This document shows, one piece after another, positions 1 through 12,400 of a stretch of DNA of 64,000 nucleotides. Under the pieces are notes generated by a model, which saw only the letters and a program-made list of their open reading frames with translations, made no database searches and was not told where the DNA came from. Numbering within the stretch: position 1 is the first letter of the stretch; each line of letters starts with the position of its first letter. A program made the translations under genes and the position numbers. The stretch covers positions 6,123,501 to 6,187,500 of the forward strand of contig NC_085131.1 of NCBI RefSeq assembly GCF_030269925.1, in the 5' to 3' direction. Source of the DNA: Bombyx mori. Lineage: Eukaryota > Arthropoda > Insecta > Lepidoptera > Bombycidae.

Positions 1-1
1 T

Positions 2-2535
2 AACGCACTCAGAAAACAATATGACGCTTTTCTTGAAGAAGATAAGAAAAGAAGGGAGCGTAATGAATTCATACTGGACAGATTGGATAAAATACGATAT
101 TGCACTGCTACAGTTCCCTATCGCAAGGTGATTAATTAAGACATTAAGTTGAAACACTTATTTCGTTCGTATTATTATCACTTTAAACGACATAACACTA
201 TGGATGATGAAAAAACGGTTTTCGTTACATTTATTTTGCATTAGTTAAGTTGTCATTTTTTTTACTTATGTTCCAAGAAATATAAATTTTAATGCTTCTA
301 CCGTAATATGTTCCATGTGTACTACCGTGCTTCAGGGAATAGTTGAAATCAACTTGTTTTTTTTTCCTTTTAGTACCTATTACCTCGGACCGCTGTATTT
401 TTCCGTATTATGTCCAAAAATCATTAAACTCTGGAATTAACCCACTATTCTCAAATTTATCACGTACCATTGAGCTCGAGAGAAAAACCCTATCCGCAGT
501 TTGAAGTAAGCTATGTGTCGTTCTTCGAACGAGGGATACAGTATCGGTCTGATTATGCCCCTGGAATTGCAGATGAGCTACGGTCAACAATTGACAGCGG
601 CGTCTGTAGGGAAAACAGCCAAATCTAAATTAACTCATGGATTGTTCTTGTTAGGAATTTGTCTTTATGCAAGAAATTATACATAAAGATGTATAAACTA
701 ATACATAGATAATTTATACTGTAGTGGATTCCTGCACTGAAACCACAATGAGTGGCCACGAGCGTTCGCCACTCAGACATAAATATTTTCGCGCATTTTG
801 TCCAACGTGAGATTTTTTTATCGACACTTTTTTTTTCTAGTCGAACGTTTCCAATCTTCGCTCACAAATTCAATTTTCAAGAAACCAAGATATTCAGGCA
901 AGATCAACAAACGAAATACTAGCGTATTTAAATTCTTTTAGTGGTATTGACGATACAACGATTCAAGAAATATGTAAAAAGTTTGTATTGATTCCTAAAG
1001 TTCCTTCAAGTGTACCGAAGATGAATTTCATTGAAAACAGATATAAGGATTCAGAGCCAAACGATAATGTTGATTGGAAACGAAAATACGAAATCTTAAA
1101 TCAATTGAAAAATATCGAGAAGGGCTTAGGTTTGGAAAATTCTGTTCCGAAAAATGAATTGCAAAAAAATAGTGGAAGCTTAAATACAAAAATCGAAATG
1201 GTCAATACTGAAACAGAGTTTAGACAGGATCTTCCCGAAAAAGATGTATCTGACGTTACATTTCATAAAACTGTAACCAATAAGAATTATCATAACGAGC
1301 TTTCTTTAGAAGAAAATCAGAGTGAACCAAATTTGCTTATGCCAGAAACATCAAACTTTTCACAAGACAATGAATATAATGAAATCAATGTAACACCATC
1401 CACGCCCTTAGACAATACGGAACCCATTATTGCTGGAAATTCAAATATGATCCAAAATCTGAATACAGAAAATAATGATTCGCAAATTTTTAATCCATGT
1501 CAAGATTTGCATAGTGAAATTGATCAAAAAACATTAACCCCATTGTTGGATAATACAGATCACAGCAAAACACATTCACCGCAATTCCAAGAAACTGTTG
1601 ATGATAGCAATTTAAATGAAGGTGAATATTGTTCTACAACCAATTTAGGTAGTAATGAAGTACAGTTGGAAAAAACTGAAATCCTCAGTAATACTGTAGA
1701 TGGTCCAAATGAAACTGTGATTTCTCCTTTATTAGTAGATGATCCTGAAAACAGAGATACTACGAGTCCCGAAACAGTTCAAGTAAATGAAACCGATGAT
1801 TCAATTCATCATAGAAATAAAGAACACGAATCACATAAACATAATGAACAATTTGAGCAGCAAGCAGATTCAGATGTTTCGGGTATTGAGGCCTTTAACG
1901 CAGAGCAAAACGAAATGTTTTATACAGAACAAACAGATGAGAATTATGTTTATGATCAAGCAGTGGAGGGTGCACAATACAACCAAGGATATGAACAAAA
2001 GCCAGATTATGAACAGAATGAACAGTACGCATATTATGAAGGCGATCAGCAGCAAGCTTACCCGCCTGAAATAAATGAACACGAAGAAACGATGGAGCGC
2101 TACGACCAAAATTATGAAGAACAGTATGCTGCATATGAACAAGGCGATTACAATCAACAACAAGAATACGAGCAACCAGTGGAACAATACCAGCAACCAG
2201 TGGAACAATACGAGCAACCAGTGGAACAATACCAGCAGCCAGTGGAACAATACCAGCAACCAGTGGAACAATACCAGCAACCAGTGGAACAATACCAGCA
2301 ACCAGTGGAACAATACCAGCAACCTGAAGAACAGGTACAGGCCTTCCAACAAGAACCTCAACTGGTAACAGAATTTGAACAGCAGTCTTACGAAAACCAC
2401 GATGATGCAATTCACGAACTGGTTGAACAGAAAATGAACAATGAAGAAGGGTTTCTTGAGAAAAGAAACATTGAAAATATTACAACAACTAAACCAGCAG
2501 TTGAAGAAAAGCTTGCTGATGTTTCAACTACTTAA
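2..2535 (+). CDS. Unrecognised acidic Gln/Glu-rich protein, 3' end of gene (partial)
   Basis: Two exons are visible: 2-127 and 841-2535 (stop TAA). The gene enters the window already open, so its start is missing. Exon 2-127 reads as a charged, helix-prone segment (QYDAFLEEDKKRRERNEF) and ends at a donor (aag|gtgatt). The acceptor is ttttttttctag at 840, and the frame is kept (phase 0). About 607 residues are seen. Residues 43-100 look folded (LAYLNSFSGIDDTTIQEICK). The rest is acidic, Asn/Ser/Glu-rich and probably disordered. From about residue 410 it becomes Tyr/Gln/Glu-rich, with seven heptads of type PVEQYQQ (2176-2322). No signal peptide or membrane segment is seen. I do not recognise the family; 'coiled-coil start plus disordered tail' is all the sequence supports. 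The long hydrophobic minus-strand ORF opposite the repeat is a shadow. Confidence 0.75.
2176..2322 (+). repeat. 21-bp coding tandem repeat (7 units, PVEQYQQ)
   Basis: Seven head-to-tail 21-bp units of type ccagtggaacaataccagca+a. The second unit has QYEQ instead of QYQQ, and an eighth degenerate unit (PEEQ) follows. Near-identity at the DNA level suggests recent expansion by slippage or unequal exchange. Confidence 0.92.
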
Positions 2536-3372
2536 CATATTCTGTAATTTTATATGCAGTAACTAGATAAAAAGAAGTTAGAATTATAGTTCCGAGACAC
2601 GTACCATAACGTAAATCGATTATAACTCTCAGCTTAAATTTATGATACGACATTATACAACACACTTATGTTACACACAGTTGTACCCAGGAGGGTTGAG
2701 GAAAATAATCTTAGAATTTTGTTGGTAATGTACTTTATTTATCTCCAAGTGCCGCAAGACTGCAAGGTGATGGGCAGCAACTAGATGAGTGGCGGAATCT
2801 AAACCTGCTTCAGGGTTATAACACTAACGCACTTTTCAGTAGTAGTCTTGTTCACATCGCTTGTTTCTTTTTATAATTACTTAGAAGGGTGGACAACCTT
2901 ATGGCTCACCCGATGTAAGTGGTTAATGAAGCTCAGACATAAAAAACATAAATGCAGCTACCATTGATTTTGACTTTATTAGTTTTGTAAGCCTCTATTT
3001 TAATCTGCCTCATCATTCAAGCCGAAATGCATTGCTGTTTCACAGTAGAAATAGGCAGATAGTGGTACTTACTCATGTGGGCTGAAAACATACCTTACCA
3101 CCATTTCTTGTAGTTATTATTCTAAAGAAGACATTTCAAATTGTATTATAAACTCTTTTCGTGTAATAACATAACTTCAAAATCAACATTCATTATATTT
3201 TAAATCTTTGCTTATATTACCTACGTATGAAGGTCTATATTTTTCAGTCAACAAAATATCAATTTTTTATTTATTACATTTAGATTCTTAAGATAGCAAA
3301 AATGTGTGCGGAAATTAAAATTTGTTTATGCAATTCATTTACTGTATTATTTATGCATTTAAAAATCTGTTA
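2536..3372. other. Intergenic, convergent 3' ends, with old Bm1 remnant
   Basis: AT-rich spacer between gene 1 (+) and mRpL9 (-). About 2880-3115 matches a decayed minus-strand Bm1 body (gggtggacaacc...gtaagtggtt...agaaataggcag). No ORF with protein-like composition is seen in the rest. Several 'tttatt' motifs near 3240-3370 could be AATAAA signals for mRpL9 on the minus strand. Confidence 0.6.
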
Positions 3373-4658
3373 CTATTCATTTTGGTAAGGAAATTTTTGA
3401 AGTACTTCTGCTTGTTCGGGTATCAGTGGCTGTTTAGGTTTCTTCCAGTAACTTTCTTCAAAAGGTAATTGCTCTTGACCTGCTGCCCAGTGATATATTC
3501 TACATCTGACATGTACTTTCTCCTTTTTGTTTATCTGAAAAACGTTTAAGTTTTTTATTAAATCATATTATTCTAAGCTGAGAATATAAACGTCAAACAT
3601 AAACTTACTGTTACTGTAACATAAAATTCTTTGTCGAGTAAATTTGGATCTGGGCCCTTGATTTGCACTGGAGGCATTTCAATAGCACTCTCAGGAACTA
3701 CGAAGCCTGACTTGCGAAATGAAGCTTTGAGATGCCAGGGCTGTAGAGTCCATGGTTCAGAATTGCTCATTGTTACACGAAGTACTAATCTGTGTAAACA
3801 ATCCATTGTCTGTAACAAGAAACATTTATTTGTGGTTATTATTTTGGTAAAAGTGAGAACCTATTTAATTCTGTTTCAAGAAAATAAATAATAAATGAAT
3901 GAAAATATACAAGTATCAAGAGTAACCATAATCATTAGACAGTTGTCAGACACTAACCCTTTTCACAAATGGAGAGCTGTGAGTATTTTCTTCTAGAGGA
4001 CGTTTTTCATAGGTTTTATATTTTTCCAAATTTTCTGGATTGGCATACACAGCAAGACCTGGCAATATGAAGTTTTCATATGCTTTGTTCAAATGTAGTG
4101 TTAAAACATCTCCAGTTGTTCCAACTCCTGAAACCCCATTGCGTAATTTACACAATATGTTAGGAATGTATTTCTGTAGACAACATTTTACCTTTATGCC
4201 AGATTCAAACTTGACATATTCCCATTGCAATGGGTGCCAGATAAAAGGACAAAAGTATTATAAAATTATTAGTATCATAGATCTTAAAAAACAAACCTTC
4301 AACAAATTGATTTAAAACAATTCTTATGTCTGGTTTCTTTTTAACACTAGTATCTTCTACTAAGTCATAAACGAAGTGTCTGCCTTTCATTTTAGGCACT
4401 TTACCACCTTTCTTGTGAAGTGGTGGTGGCCATCTGCGTCGCAAGATAAAAGTGTTCTGCAACATTTCATTAAAACATTTTTCAAGTTCATAGTAATAAA
4501 ATATTTATGTGGTAAAGTAATTATGGTCACAAATATTTCCAGTAGGTAATCGAGTATTAAATGTCACTTTATTGCTTTATAATTACCCTTGTTTGTTGTG
4601 AAAACATTGTCGGCACAATAATAGCTGATTTCATAACAGAAGCCCGCAGCCCAAACAT
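3373..4658 (-). CDS. mRpL9: Mitochondrial ribosomal protein bL9m (MRPL9)
   Basis: Five exons in transcript order: 4658-4587, 4456-4297, 4127-3958, 3809-3609, 3534-3373; 765 nt, 254 aa. Each junction has GT/AG and the phase is kept. Exon 1 encodes a basic, hydroxylated, acid-free start (MFGLRASVMKSAIIVPTMFS) typical of a mitochondrial presequence. Exon 2 gives NTFILRRRWPPPLHKKG, followed by the RHxVYxLVEDT block. Exons 2-3 join to FVEGVGTTGDVLTL..., then LPGLAVYANPENLEKY, the conserved L9 N-domain signature (V..G..GD.V.V....RN.L.P.G.A). The order and the length (human protein 267 aa) fit animal MRPL9. Function known from the family: structural protein of the 39S large subunit in the matrix. 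The start lies 1.77 kb head-to-head from Prp39. Confidence 0.95.
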
Positions 4659-4853
4659 TTTTGTTTTTTTTTCTAGCGAATGGTTAATACTTATAATATC
4701 TAATAAAATTCTGTTACATAATGGAAGAAAAGTATCTGAGGAAAAGATAAAGAATAATACTTTCCAGCCTCAGTTCTCTATCTATTATTTTTAAATTCTA
4801 ATAAAATTTTAGGTTAACTGCTTGACAAGAGTATTAATATTTTATTATCTATG

Positions 4854-5265
4854 GATTTTTTTAAGGGATTTTATGACCTGGTAACTTAGACCTTTAAGTC
4901 ATGTCTTATTTTTAATTTATTTTCTTATTTATATGAAAAATGATGAAATGAAATGAAGATGATTAATTTGAGACATTAATCAACTGTTATGAAATCAAAT
5001 GAAATGAGATGAGATGATATGGGATGAAATATAATCTCAATAAAATGGTGGTCATTAACTGAGACTTTTTCAATGGACTTTTCGGAGGATCCCGAGAAGT
5101 TACGTTCAGCGGCTTTGTTTCATTTTCCCACATTTGTGCACTTTCACAGATATTAAACAGTTAATAAACCACCGTTATTACACATTTAAACCTGAAGAAA
5201 CACTAAATAGACAAAATAAAACAAATCACACAACTTCACTCCTTGCGTTCCCGCCAAAAAGTCTA
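4854..5265 (-). mobile_element. Unclassified retroposon family, copy 1
   Basis: In sense orientation the family runs from cttttt-GGCGGGAACGCGAGnAGTGAAG to GGTCATAAAATCCCTTAAAAAA. This copy is on the minus strand and is flanked by direct repeats of tattatctatgga at 4841 and 5266. That is the mark of target-primed reverse transcription with an A-rich 3' end. There is no recognisable A/B box. Confidence 0.75.
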
Positions 5266-5866
5266 TTATCTATGGATAATTCGCTAGAAACATAGACTAG
5301 GTTTCATACATTTCAGTGGCTAGAAAGCTTTACTCCTGGTGTCAAACAAAGACCAGAGATATTATTTTGTTTTATTCCTTCGGCAGGTAAAGAAAGCATA
5401 GGTCATAATCTTTTAAAAAAGTTTTCTCTCATACAGAAACCGAATCAATTTTTGGAGTTTACTCCTTTAGAATCGATTTACATATATAGGCCCGGGGTAT
5501 GAAAATTATGGGGACCAAAATCGTACTAGCATGTCACACGAAATGCGTTATGCGCCTGCGCCGGCAGTCCGCCACAAAGCCTCGTACTGATCGCGCGTTT
5601 CTCTCATTATTGTATTTTCATATATTTGTTAGTCGTTTGTTTTGTGTCTCGTTAATTTGTTAATAATCTGTAGTGTATCGTGTTGTCGTAATATAGAACT
5701 ATTTCTCGTATTGTTTCGTTTAATTTTTTATATCCAGTAAACTCCAGTCGTGCGTCGGAGCGGACACACACACTTTTTTTTACTTTATTTTCAAAGTAGT
5801 TCTTTTGTAACTACTTTACTTAATGAATTTGCACAAGTTGATGAAATCAACAACATAGGAAAAACC

Positions 5867-6219
5867 GAGGAGTGAATTAGTGTGATTTTATTTTGTTGGT
5901 GTTTCTTCGGGTTTCAATGTGTACTAATAGCGGTGGTTTATTAACTGTTTAGTATCTGTGAAAGTGCACAAATGTAGGAAAATGAAACAAAGCCGTTGAA
6001 CGTAACTTCTCGGGATCCTCCGAAAAGTCCATTGAAAAGTCTCAGTTAATGACCACCATTATCTGAGATTATATTTCATCCCATATTATCTCATCTTAAT
6101 TTATTTCTTTTCATTTCATTTCATTATATTATTATTCATATCTAAAAGTTTTCATTAATATTAAAATAAGAGTTGACCTAAAGGTCCTAGTTACTAGACC
6201 ATAAAATCCCTTAAAAAAA
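5867..6219 (+). mobile_element. Unclassified retroposon family, copy 2
   Basis: Same family as the copy at 4854, opposite orientation. It starts at gaggagtgaattagtgtg and ends at the cccttaaaaaaa tail. It is the right arm of the inverted repeat. It may be the 3' part of a longer unit beginning nearer 5500, because no TSD is visible at 5867 itself. Confidence 0.7.
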
Positions 6220-6423
6220 GTTAATACCATAGATAATACACTTATGTTCAAAAGAGAAGCTAAAAGCTCAAAAAGCGATAAACTAAAGCAAATTGCGTCC
6301 AAATACGAAATAAAACGTAGCGACTAAATACTTTTCCAACTCAAACTACTACTATAGCTGTTTCGCTTAGATTGTAGTGTTTGATCGATATATCTCGTTC
6401 TACCAGATTTCTAAACTTGAAAC

Positions 6424-9400
6424 ATGGAAGATGAAACAAGCTCCGATAATCAGGTTAGTATACAGTGTGAGGTTAAGATCTAGAATTGTTATTTAATTTT
6501 TTGCTTAACTTAATGCGTAACATATAAATATACTTACAGAAAGGATCTGAAAATCCCATGGATACAGACGAAGGTCCTTTGATAAATGAGAACTCCAACG
6601 GACTTTCTCATTTGTTAACAGAGGGCGAATTTAATAGTGTCGATGCTGCTGTTGATGAGTCGTCGACATCTAATCAATGTTTCTTGAACGCCGTGGAATT
6701 ATCAGCTGGAAGCGCTGGTGACTACCTCGAAAACAACGGCCCTCGCTTCAGTACAGATTCTTTTGACATTGGTGATAATGCTGTAACTTTTCCCAATGAT
6801 TCTCTAAATAGCGCATTGACTGAAGATAATTCTATTCAAAGTGACTCTGCATCCCACAAAGCAGTTTTAGACACAGACAGTAGGCAGTCTGAAAGTCAAC
6901 ATGCAACAGATTCCAATGTAGGAGAGATAAATGAAAACTCTGGCAATGACTCTAACTTCGCCACTGAGCATGTAAATTTAAATGTGGATAAATCAGAGCA
7001 ATTGGAAATTGTTGAGCCATGTAGCAGTCCAGTAAAAGATCCAGTGATTAAGCAGGATGAAGGCAAAGAGTTTAAAAACCAAAGAGAAGTAGATGATATC
7101 AAAGAACAATCACAAGACTCAGCAAGTAAGGTAAATGGTAGACTTCAACAATAAATCACTTAAAAACATTTGTGTTTGTGATTATAGTACAAAATACATG
7201 TGATTTATAATAATAAATTAAACATATATCAGTAATGTGATCAACAATATAAGAATTGTTATTTATATAGTGTGAATGTTGTTGATTAATTACAGTGCCT
7301 TTATTTTATGGTAATTACAAAAAATTTAGCACAAACCACTTTAATATTATTGTTCATTTACTGGATTGCTGCTAATTGTTATGTTTAAAAAATTATATAC
7401 ATTAACACATATTCAATTTCAACATATTGACGCTTGAAAGGCAAACGTGACTAAGCGACAATGCGTGAACTTTACAGTAGACTAATTTAAAGTTGAAATA
7501 CCTGAAAACAAAATTTATTTTAACGAATCTAGCTGTAGTAGAATCTAGCTAGTAGCTGCAGGATTGAAATTATTTTAATAGACCTAGAAATATATATTTT
7601 TTGCGCATTGAATATGGTTATTACCTATCATTTATGTACTAAGCAGTTAATGTCGCTTAGTCACGTTTGCCTTTCAAGCATCGATATACTTGTGTCCCTT
7701 TTGCACTTTGAGGTTACAAAACATGAAATAAACCAAATTATTCATTGTAATTTTTTCCTATATCAGATTGGTGGTGCTGAAGAAACAGAAGTAGTATCAG
7801 AGGATGAACTTCCTGAAGTGCAAAAGCCGAGCATCAAAGATGCTGAGAATGTATCTGATGATGAGTTGCCGGGGCCGAAACCTGCAGAACTGCCTGCTGA
7901 TACAGAGGTACAGAATTGTAATTTTTTTGTATGTTATTAATCAAATAACATAGCTTAATTGTGACTAATGAACTATTCAATTACCAATTGATTTCTTGCT
8001 TAATTTAAAGAGAGATGGGTAATAAATAATATAGGATATATTGATATGGATTAATTTGCTGCAAGCAAATAAGTAATTGAAATATTGTTAATATAGCATA
8101 ATTAAATAAAATTATTATATTTTCTGAACATTGCAAGTTGCAAAAAATTTTGTGATGCATATCACTGCATTTTTAACCCTCTTATCATGGCCGCTTCTAA
8201 CTACATATCAGACCCAGGCAACAGGGCAACAAAGTCATTGCTACCACTTGAACATGTCCTATCAGATCCTCCTAAGACACTCTCAGTGCTTTTTAGTTGA
8301 GTTTCGGCATCATTTTTGTGGAATTCGTCGAGTGCCATGAATAGATAGACATGCCATCTAGTCCATAGACACAATCCCACATAGTTTTTTGCTAGGTATT
8401 CTTAGTGAGTCACGACTTCCCTCTGGTGGTAGATTAAGCAAAGCACTGTTCTGTTAAGTGTGCTAGCAAATTATCTCAGGTGCAGGCTCTCTGTGAGCTC
8501 ACCTATCTGTCTGTGCATCATGGTAGGAATAGCTGCGAAGATACCAAGGATGAGATAGGAAAGAAAGAACATTTATGATTAATTTATGTACAAAATATTG
8601 TTTCGTTATATTATAGGTTGTATCAGAAGATGAGCTACCTGCATCCAAGAAAGAGTCTAGAAAACGAAAACCAGATGAAGAGAGAAGTAATTATGATCCA
8701 GGATCACCAACATCAGAAGGTGAATCTTCCACAAAAAAACAAGCTATTACCAAGGTACGGAAAATAATGGTTTTGTTAAAACTATACATTATTTGATCTT
8801 TTTGCGTTTTGCAACTGTTTTGGTGTGTGCATATAACATAATGTTGGAGATCATAGCCATAACAGTTTAAAAGTTTTTATTCAATTTAGATTATACAGAA
8901 AAATTGGTTCTGTTTTCTCAGTATCCAACAAAAACAAATGAATAATTAGCTAAAATACTACAGAACGGCGAAAGCAAGCCCATACCTGCCGAAAAGAGAC
9001 CTTCAGTTGATGAAAAACCTAAAAAGAAAGTTTTACCGGAATTGGAAAAGTACTGGAAAGTTGTGAATGATGATCCGACTGACTTCACTGGGTGGACCTA
9101 CCTATTACAATATGTCGATCAAGAGGTAAGTAAATTTATTGATTAAATTATAGATAAATATTTCCATAATAAACTATACAGATGTAAGTTCTGATGAACT
9201 TAATGAACATCATGTATAGTGTTAAGTGATTATTAGATTTTATAGACATCACAATAAGGCAGCCAGCCCCTATGTGAAATTATTTTATATATTTTGTTAC
9301 ATCAATTAAATAAGAAATGTAACTGACAGAAATAGACAACACATTTATTCATATTTATAATACATAATAATATGATACAATTTACTTTTTACACTCAAGG

Positions 9401-12400
9401 TGCGAGTATGCAGACATTGCTATAGGAATAATATAAACTTTAATAAATTCAGATCAATAAGTAGCTATTTATAAAAGAATGTATACATGCTATTTTGCTA
9501 TTTTTTCAAAGGAAATACCCAATGGCAAAAATAATTTAGCCTAATTTAATATATTTATGATGAAAAGCAATTGCTAATCTCATTGCTTTATGAAGTAATG
9601 AGAACTGAACTCAAAATATGTTGAGAAGCAAGGGCCAACTGAAATTATTCATACATTTCGAATCAAACGAAAGTGGTGAGTGGATAAAATTGACTAGTTT
9701 AATAATTTATTCGTAGAGCGATGTTGAAGCTGCACGTGAAGCCTATGACGCCTTTTTATCCCACTATCCTTATTGCTATGGATATTGGAGAAAGTTTGCA
9801 GATTATGAAAAACGTAAAGGAAGTAAAAAGAAGTGCTTAGAGGTGAGTTTTTTTTTGGCCGTAAATAACATATTAAATTGTTTAAGTCACTTGGTGTGTT
9901 GGTAAGGCTTCGACACCAAAATAATGAGTTTTATGTCAATATCTTAAACTCTTGGATTTTTGTAATATTTGGTCAAATATGGTATTTTGCAATTATTTTT
10001 TTTCCCAACAGTGCAACGAGGTCTACGATGTTCGTATACGAAAGACGTCAGGTCACACCGGAGAGTTGTATAACCGTCACATAGATATTGTTTTAATTAT
10101 ACTTACGATAAGGTGTATTGTTTGTATTCTAGTGCTTAAGTTTAATACAACTTGTACATGCATGATGTATTGTAATACATACTTTATTGTATATATAACT
10201 AAGTACATAATGATTTATGGATAATTAAGATGAAACTAATCCATGAAAGCACACTAGCGTGGATCACAGCGGTTCTCCATATTTAGCCATTTCGAAGATC
10301 ACGGCGAAGACAGCGAGCCCGGCAGCGTCCATTACGAACAGGTGTAATATGCCCGAACAAACATTTTATTTTAAATAGATAAAGTGAGATGTTGCGTTAC
10401 ATTGGTGTATTTATTGCTTCGAACAAATAGGCGACACGTACCCGACCTCTCGCTTCCTCTATTTTGAAAAATTGAATGAAAAATATTATGATATAATGCT
10501 ATTGAATATTCCCTTGCTATCATAGTATTGTTGTGTCCACGACAATGCTTGGACGCTCGTGGAAATTGTTTTCAAATTCAATCTTGATTTTCAGGTTTTG
10601 GAAAGGGGACTTAAAGCTATACCTTTATCCGTAGACCTCTGGATACATTACCTCAATCATATAAAAGCGACTAAAACCGAAGACCATGCGTACATCAGAT
10701 CTCAGTATGAACGAGCCATAGGTGAGTGGTGATTCTCCCGCTTGACATTATATGTATGTGTGAATAACAGTTACCATGAAATTCAAACGTGACCCGTGAT
10801 TACTAATGAATCGTAACGCCAGAGCAAGTGCTTTAATGTGTACTAATTACTTTCATCCCTCGAGTGATTCGCACGTTTTTTTTTTATTCAATTGAAGTGT
10901 CAGTATGAGTCATAGTAAATATGTAACCTTTAAAAGCAGTGCTGTACTAATATATTTATTTACAGATGCATGCGGACTAGAATTTCGCTCGGATCGTCTT
11001 TGGGAGTCTTACATCAAATGGGAAGCGGAAAATGGTTCCGCTCTCAATGTCACGAATATCTACGATCGTCTTTTGGCAACACCCACCTTAGGGTACACGT
11101 CACACTTCGACAAGTAGGTCATTTTGTAAATTGAAAATGTATCTTTGGTATTCTTGAAAGTTCAGTCTTTAAGATTATTGAACTAGACAAGTACTGGCTT
11201 TAGTATTATCTTTAGATTGCTTATTTTTTAGTCACATTAATAAAAATTGTTATTTATTTAATATCATAAATTCACACAAGTTGACAATCCATAGGGCATA
11301 GCCACCGGATCCTGTGGATGCCACTATGGGGACCTTGAGGCATAAGGTCTTTAGGATTAATTAAACTTTACATTATTATAATAATAATAAATAAATAAAT
11401 ATTTACTAACAATCACGCCACGTTAATTGGTCCCGTGCTAAGTTCGTAAAGAACTTGTGTTACAGGTACCATATAACAGAAATAAATATAAGATTTTTAT
11501 TATACACATACATATATTTAATAAACATCCATAACCCTGGAAAAGTCATTTTATATTTATCATACAAAATATCTTCCCTTGGCGGGATTCGAACCCGCGA
11601 CCCCCTTGTGTGGTGACCATGTCACTCACCACCACACCAGACGGCCGTTAAATTATACTATTTTATAATAATTATAATAATTATACTATATTGTTACATA
11701 AATATCTTTCTTTAAACTAGATTTAAATTTAGTTCCTAGCAGTAAGCATTGCATTATCCCCTGGCCTTGTCAATTTCTCATGAATAGTTGTTCTACATGT
11801 GCGTCTCGGTTCCAGTTTCCAGGAGCACGTGATGTCGGAGCCGGTGACCGGCGTGGTGAGCCACGCGGAGCTGGTGCGGCTGCGGGGCGAGGTGCGGGAC
11901 GCGGCCGGCGCGCAGCCCAGCCTCGACCTGCCGCCCGGGGAGGACGAGCCCGTCGACCATGTCGTAACTATCGCATTGTATCTCACCGCCGCCCACTGCT
12001 GCCCACTGCTGCCCACGCGGAGCCGGTGGGCTGCTCGGAACAACTGTTACATAGAATTAAGATTTCGACTTTATGGTAGGTACCACCGCCCTGCCTATTT
12101 CTGCCGTGAGGCAGTAATGCGTTTCGGTTTGAAGGGCGGGGCAGCTGTTGTAACTATACTTGAGACCTTTAATGCGTTTCTGTTTGAAGGGCGGGGCAGC
12201 TGTTGTAACTATACTTGAGGCCTTAGAACGTATATCTCAAGGTGGGTAGCGCATTTACGTTGTAGATGTCTATGGGCTCCAGTAATCAATTAACAGGTGG
12301 GCTGTGAGCTAGTCCACCCATCTAAACAATATAAAATAATAAAACAATATTACATTAACGTGCACTTATTGGACTATACGCGACAGTACTATGGTGATGG

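Larger units (their letters stand above)
4841..6238. repeat. Large inverted repeat (arms ~0.4 kb) between mRpL9 and Prp39
   Basis: The left arm at about 4841-5265 and the right arm at about 5867-6238 are inverted copies of the same retroposon family. They are separated by about 600 bp. Both outer ends carry tattatctatgg or its complement (4841 and ccatagataata at 6227), and the same word recurs at 5266 as the target-site duplication of the left copy. The central 5300-5865 segment is single-copy in this window, with no protein-like ORF; it includes a GC-richer patch (about 5500-5600). Confidence 0.8.

Noticed and set aside
1870..2415. Long minus-strand ORF with Leu/Phe/Val repeats (LLVLFHW)
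   Set aside because: Exact antisense shadow of the PVEQYQQ coding repeat; no splice or start context.
4561..4794. 77-aa plus-strand ORF
   Set aside because: Antisense to mRpL9 exon 1 (4587-4658), which has presequence character and a proper donor.
11575..11650. Possible tRNA gene on the minus strand
   Set aside because: B box is good, but acceptor and D stems do not close and the sequence continues into an AT-rich SINE body.
11780..12218. Overlapping plus- and minus-strand ORFs around the GC-rich Prp39 exon 9
   Set aside because: Only the frame [12 protein letters not shown] fits the Prp39 junctions; the rest arise from high GC and a Bm1.
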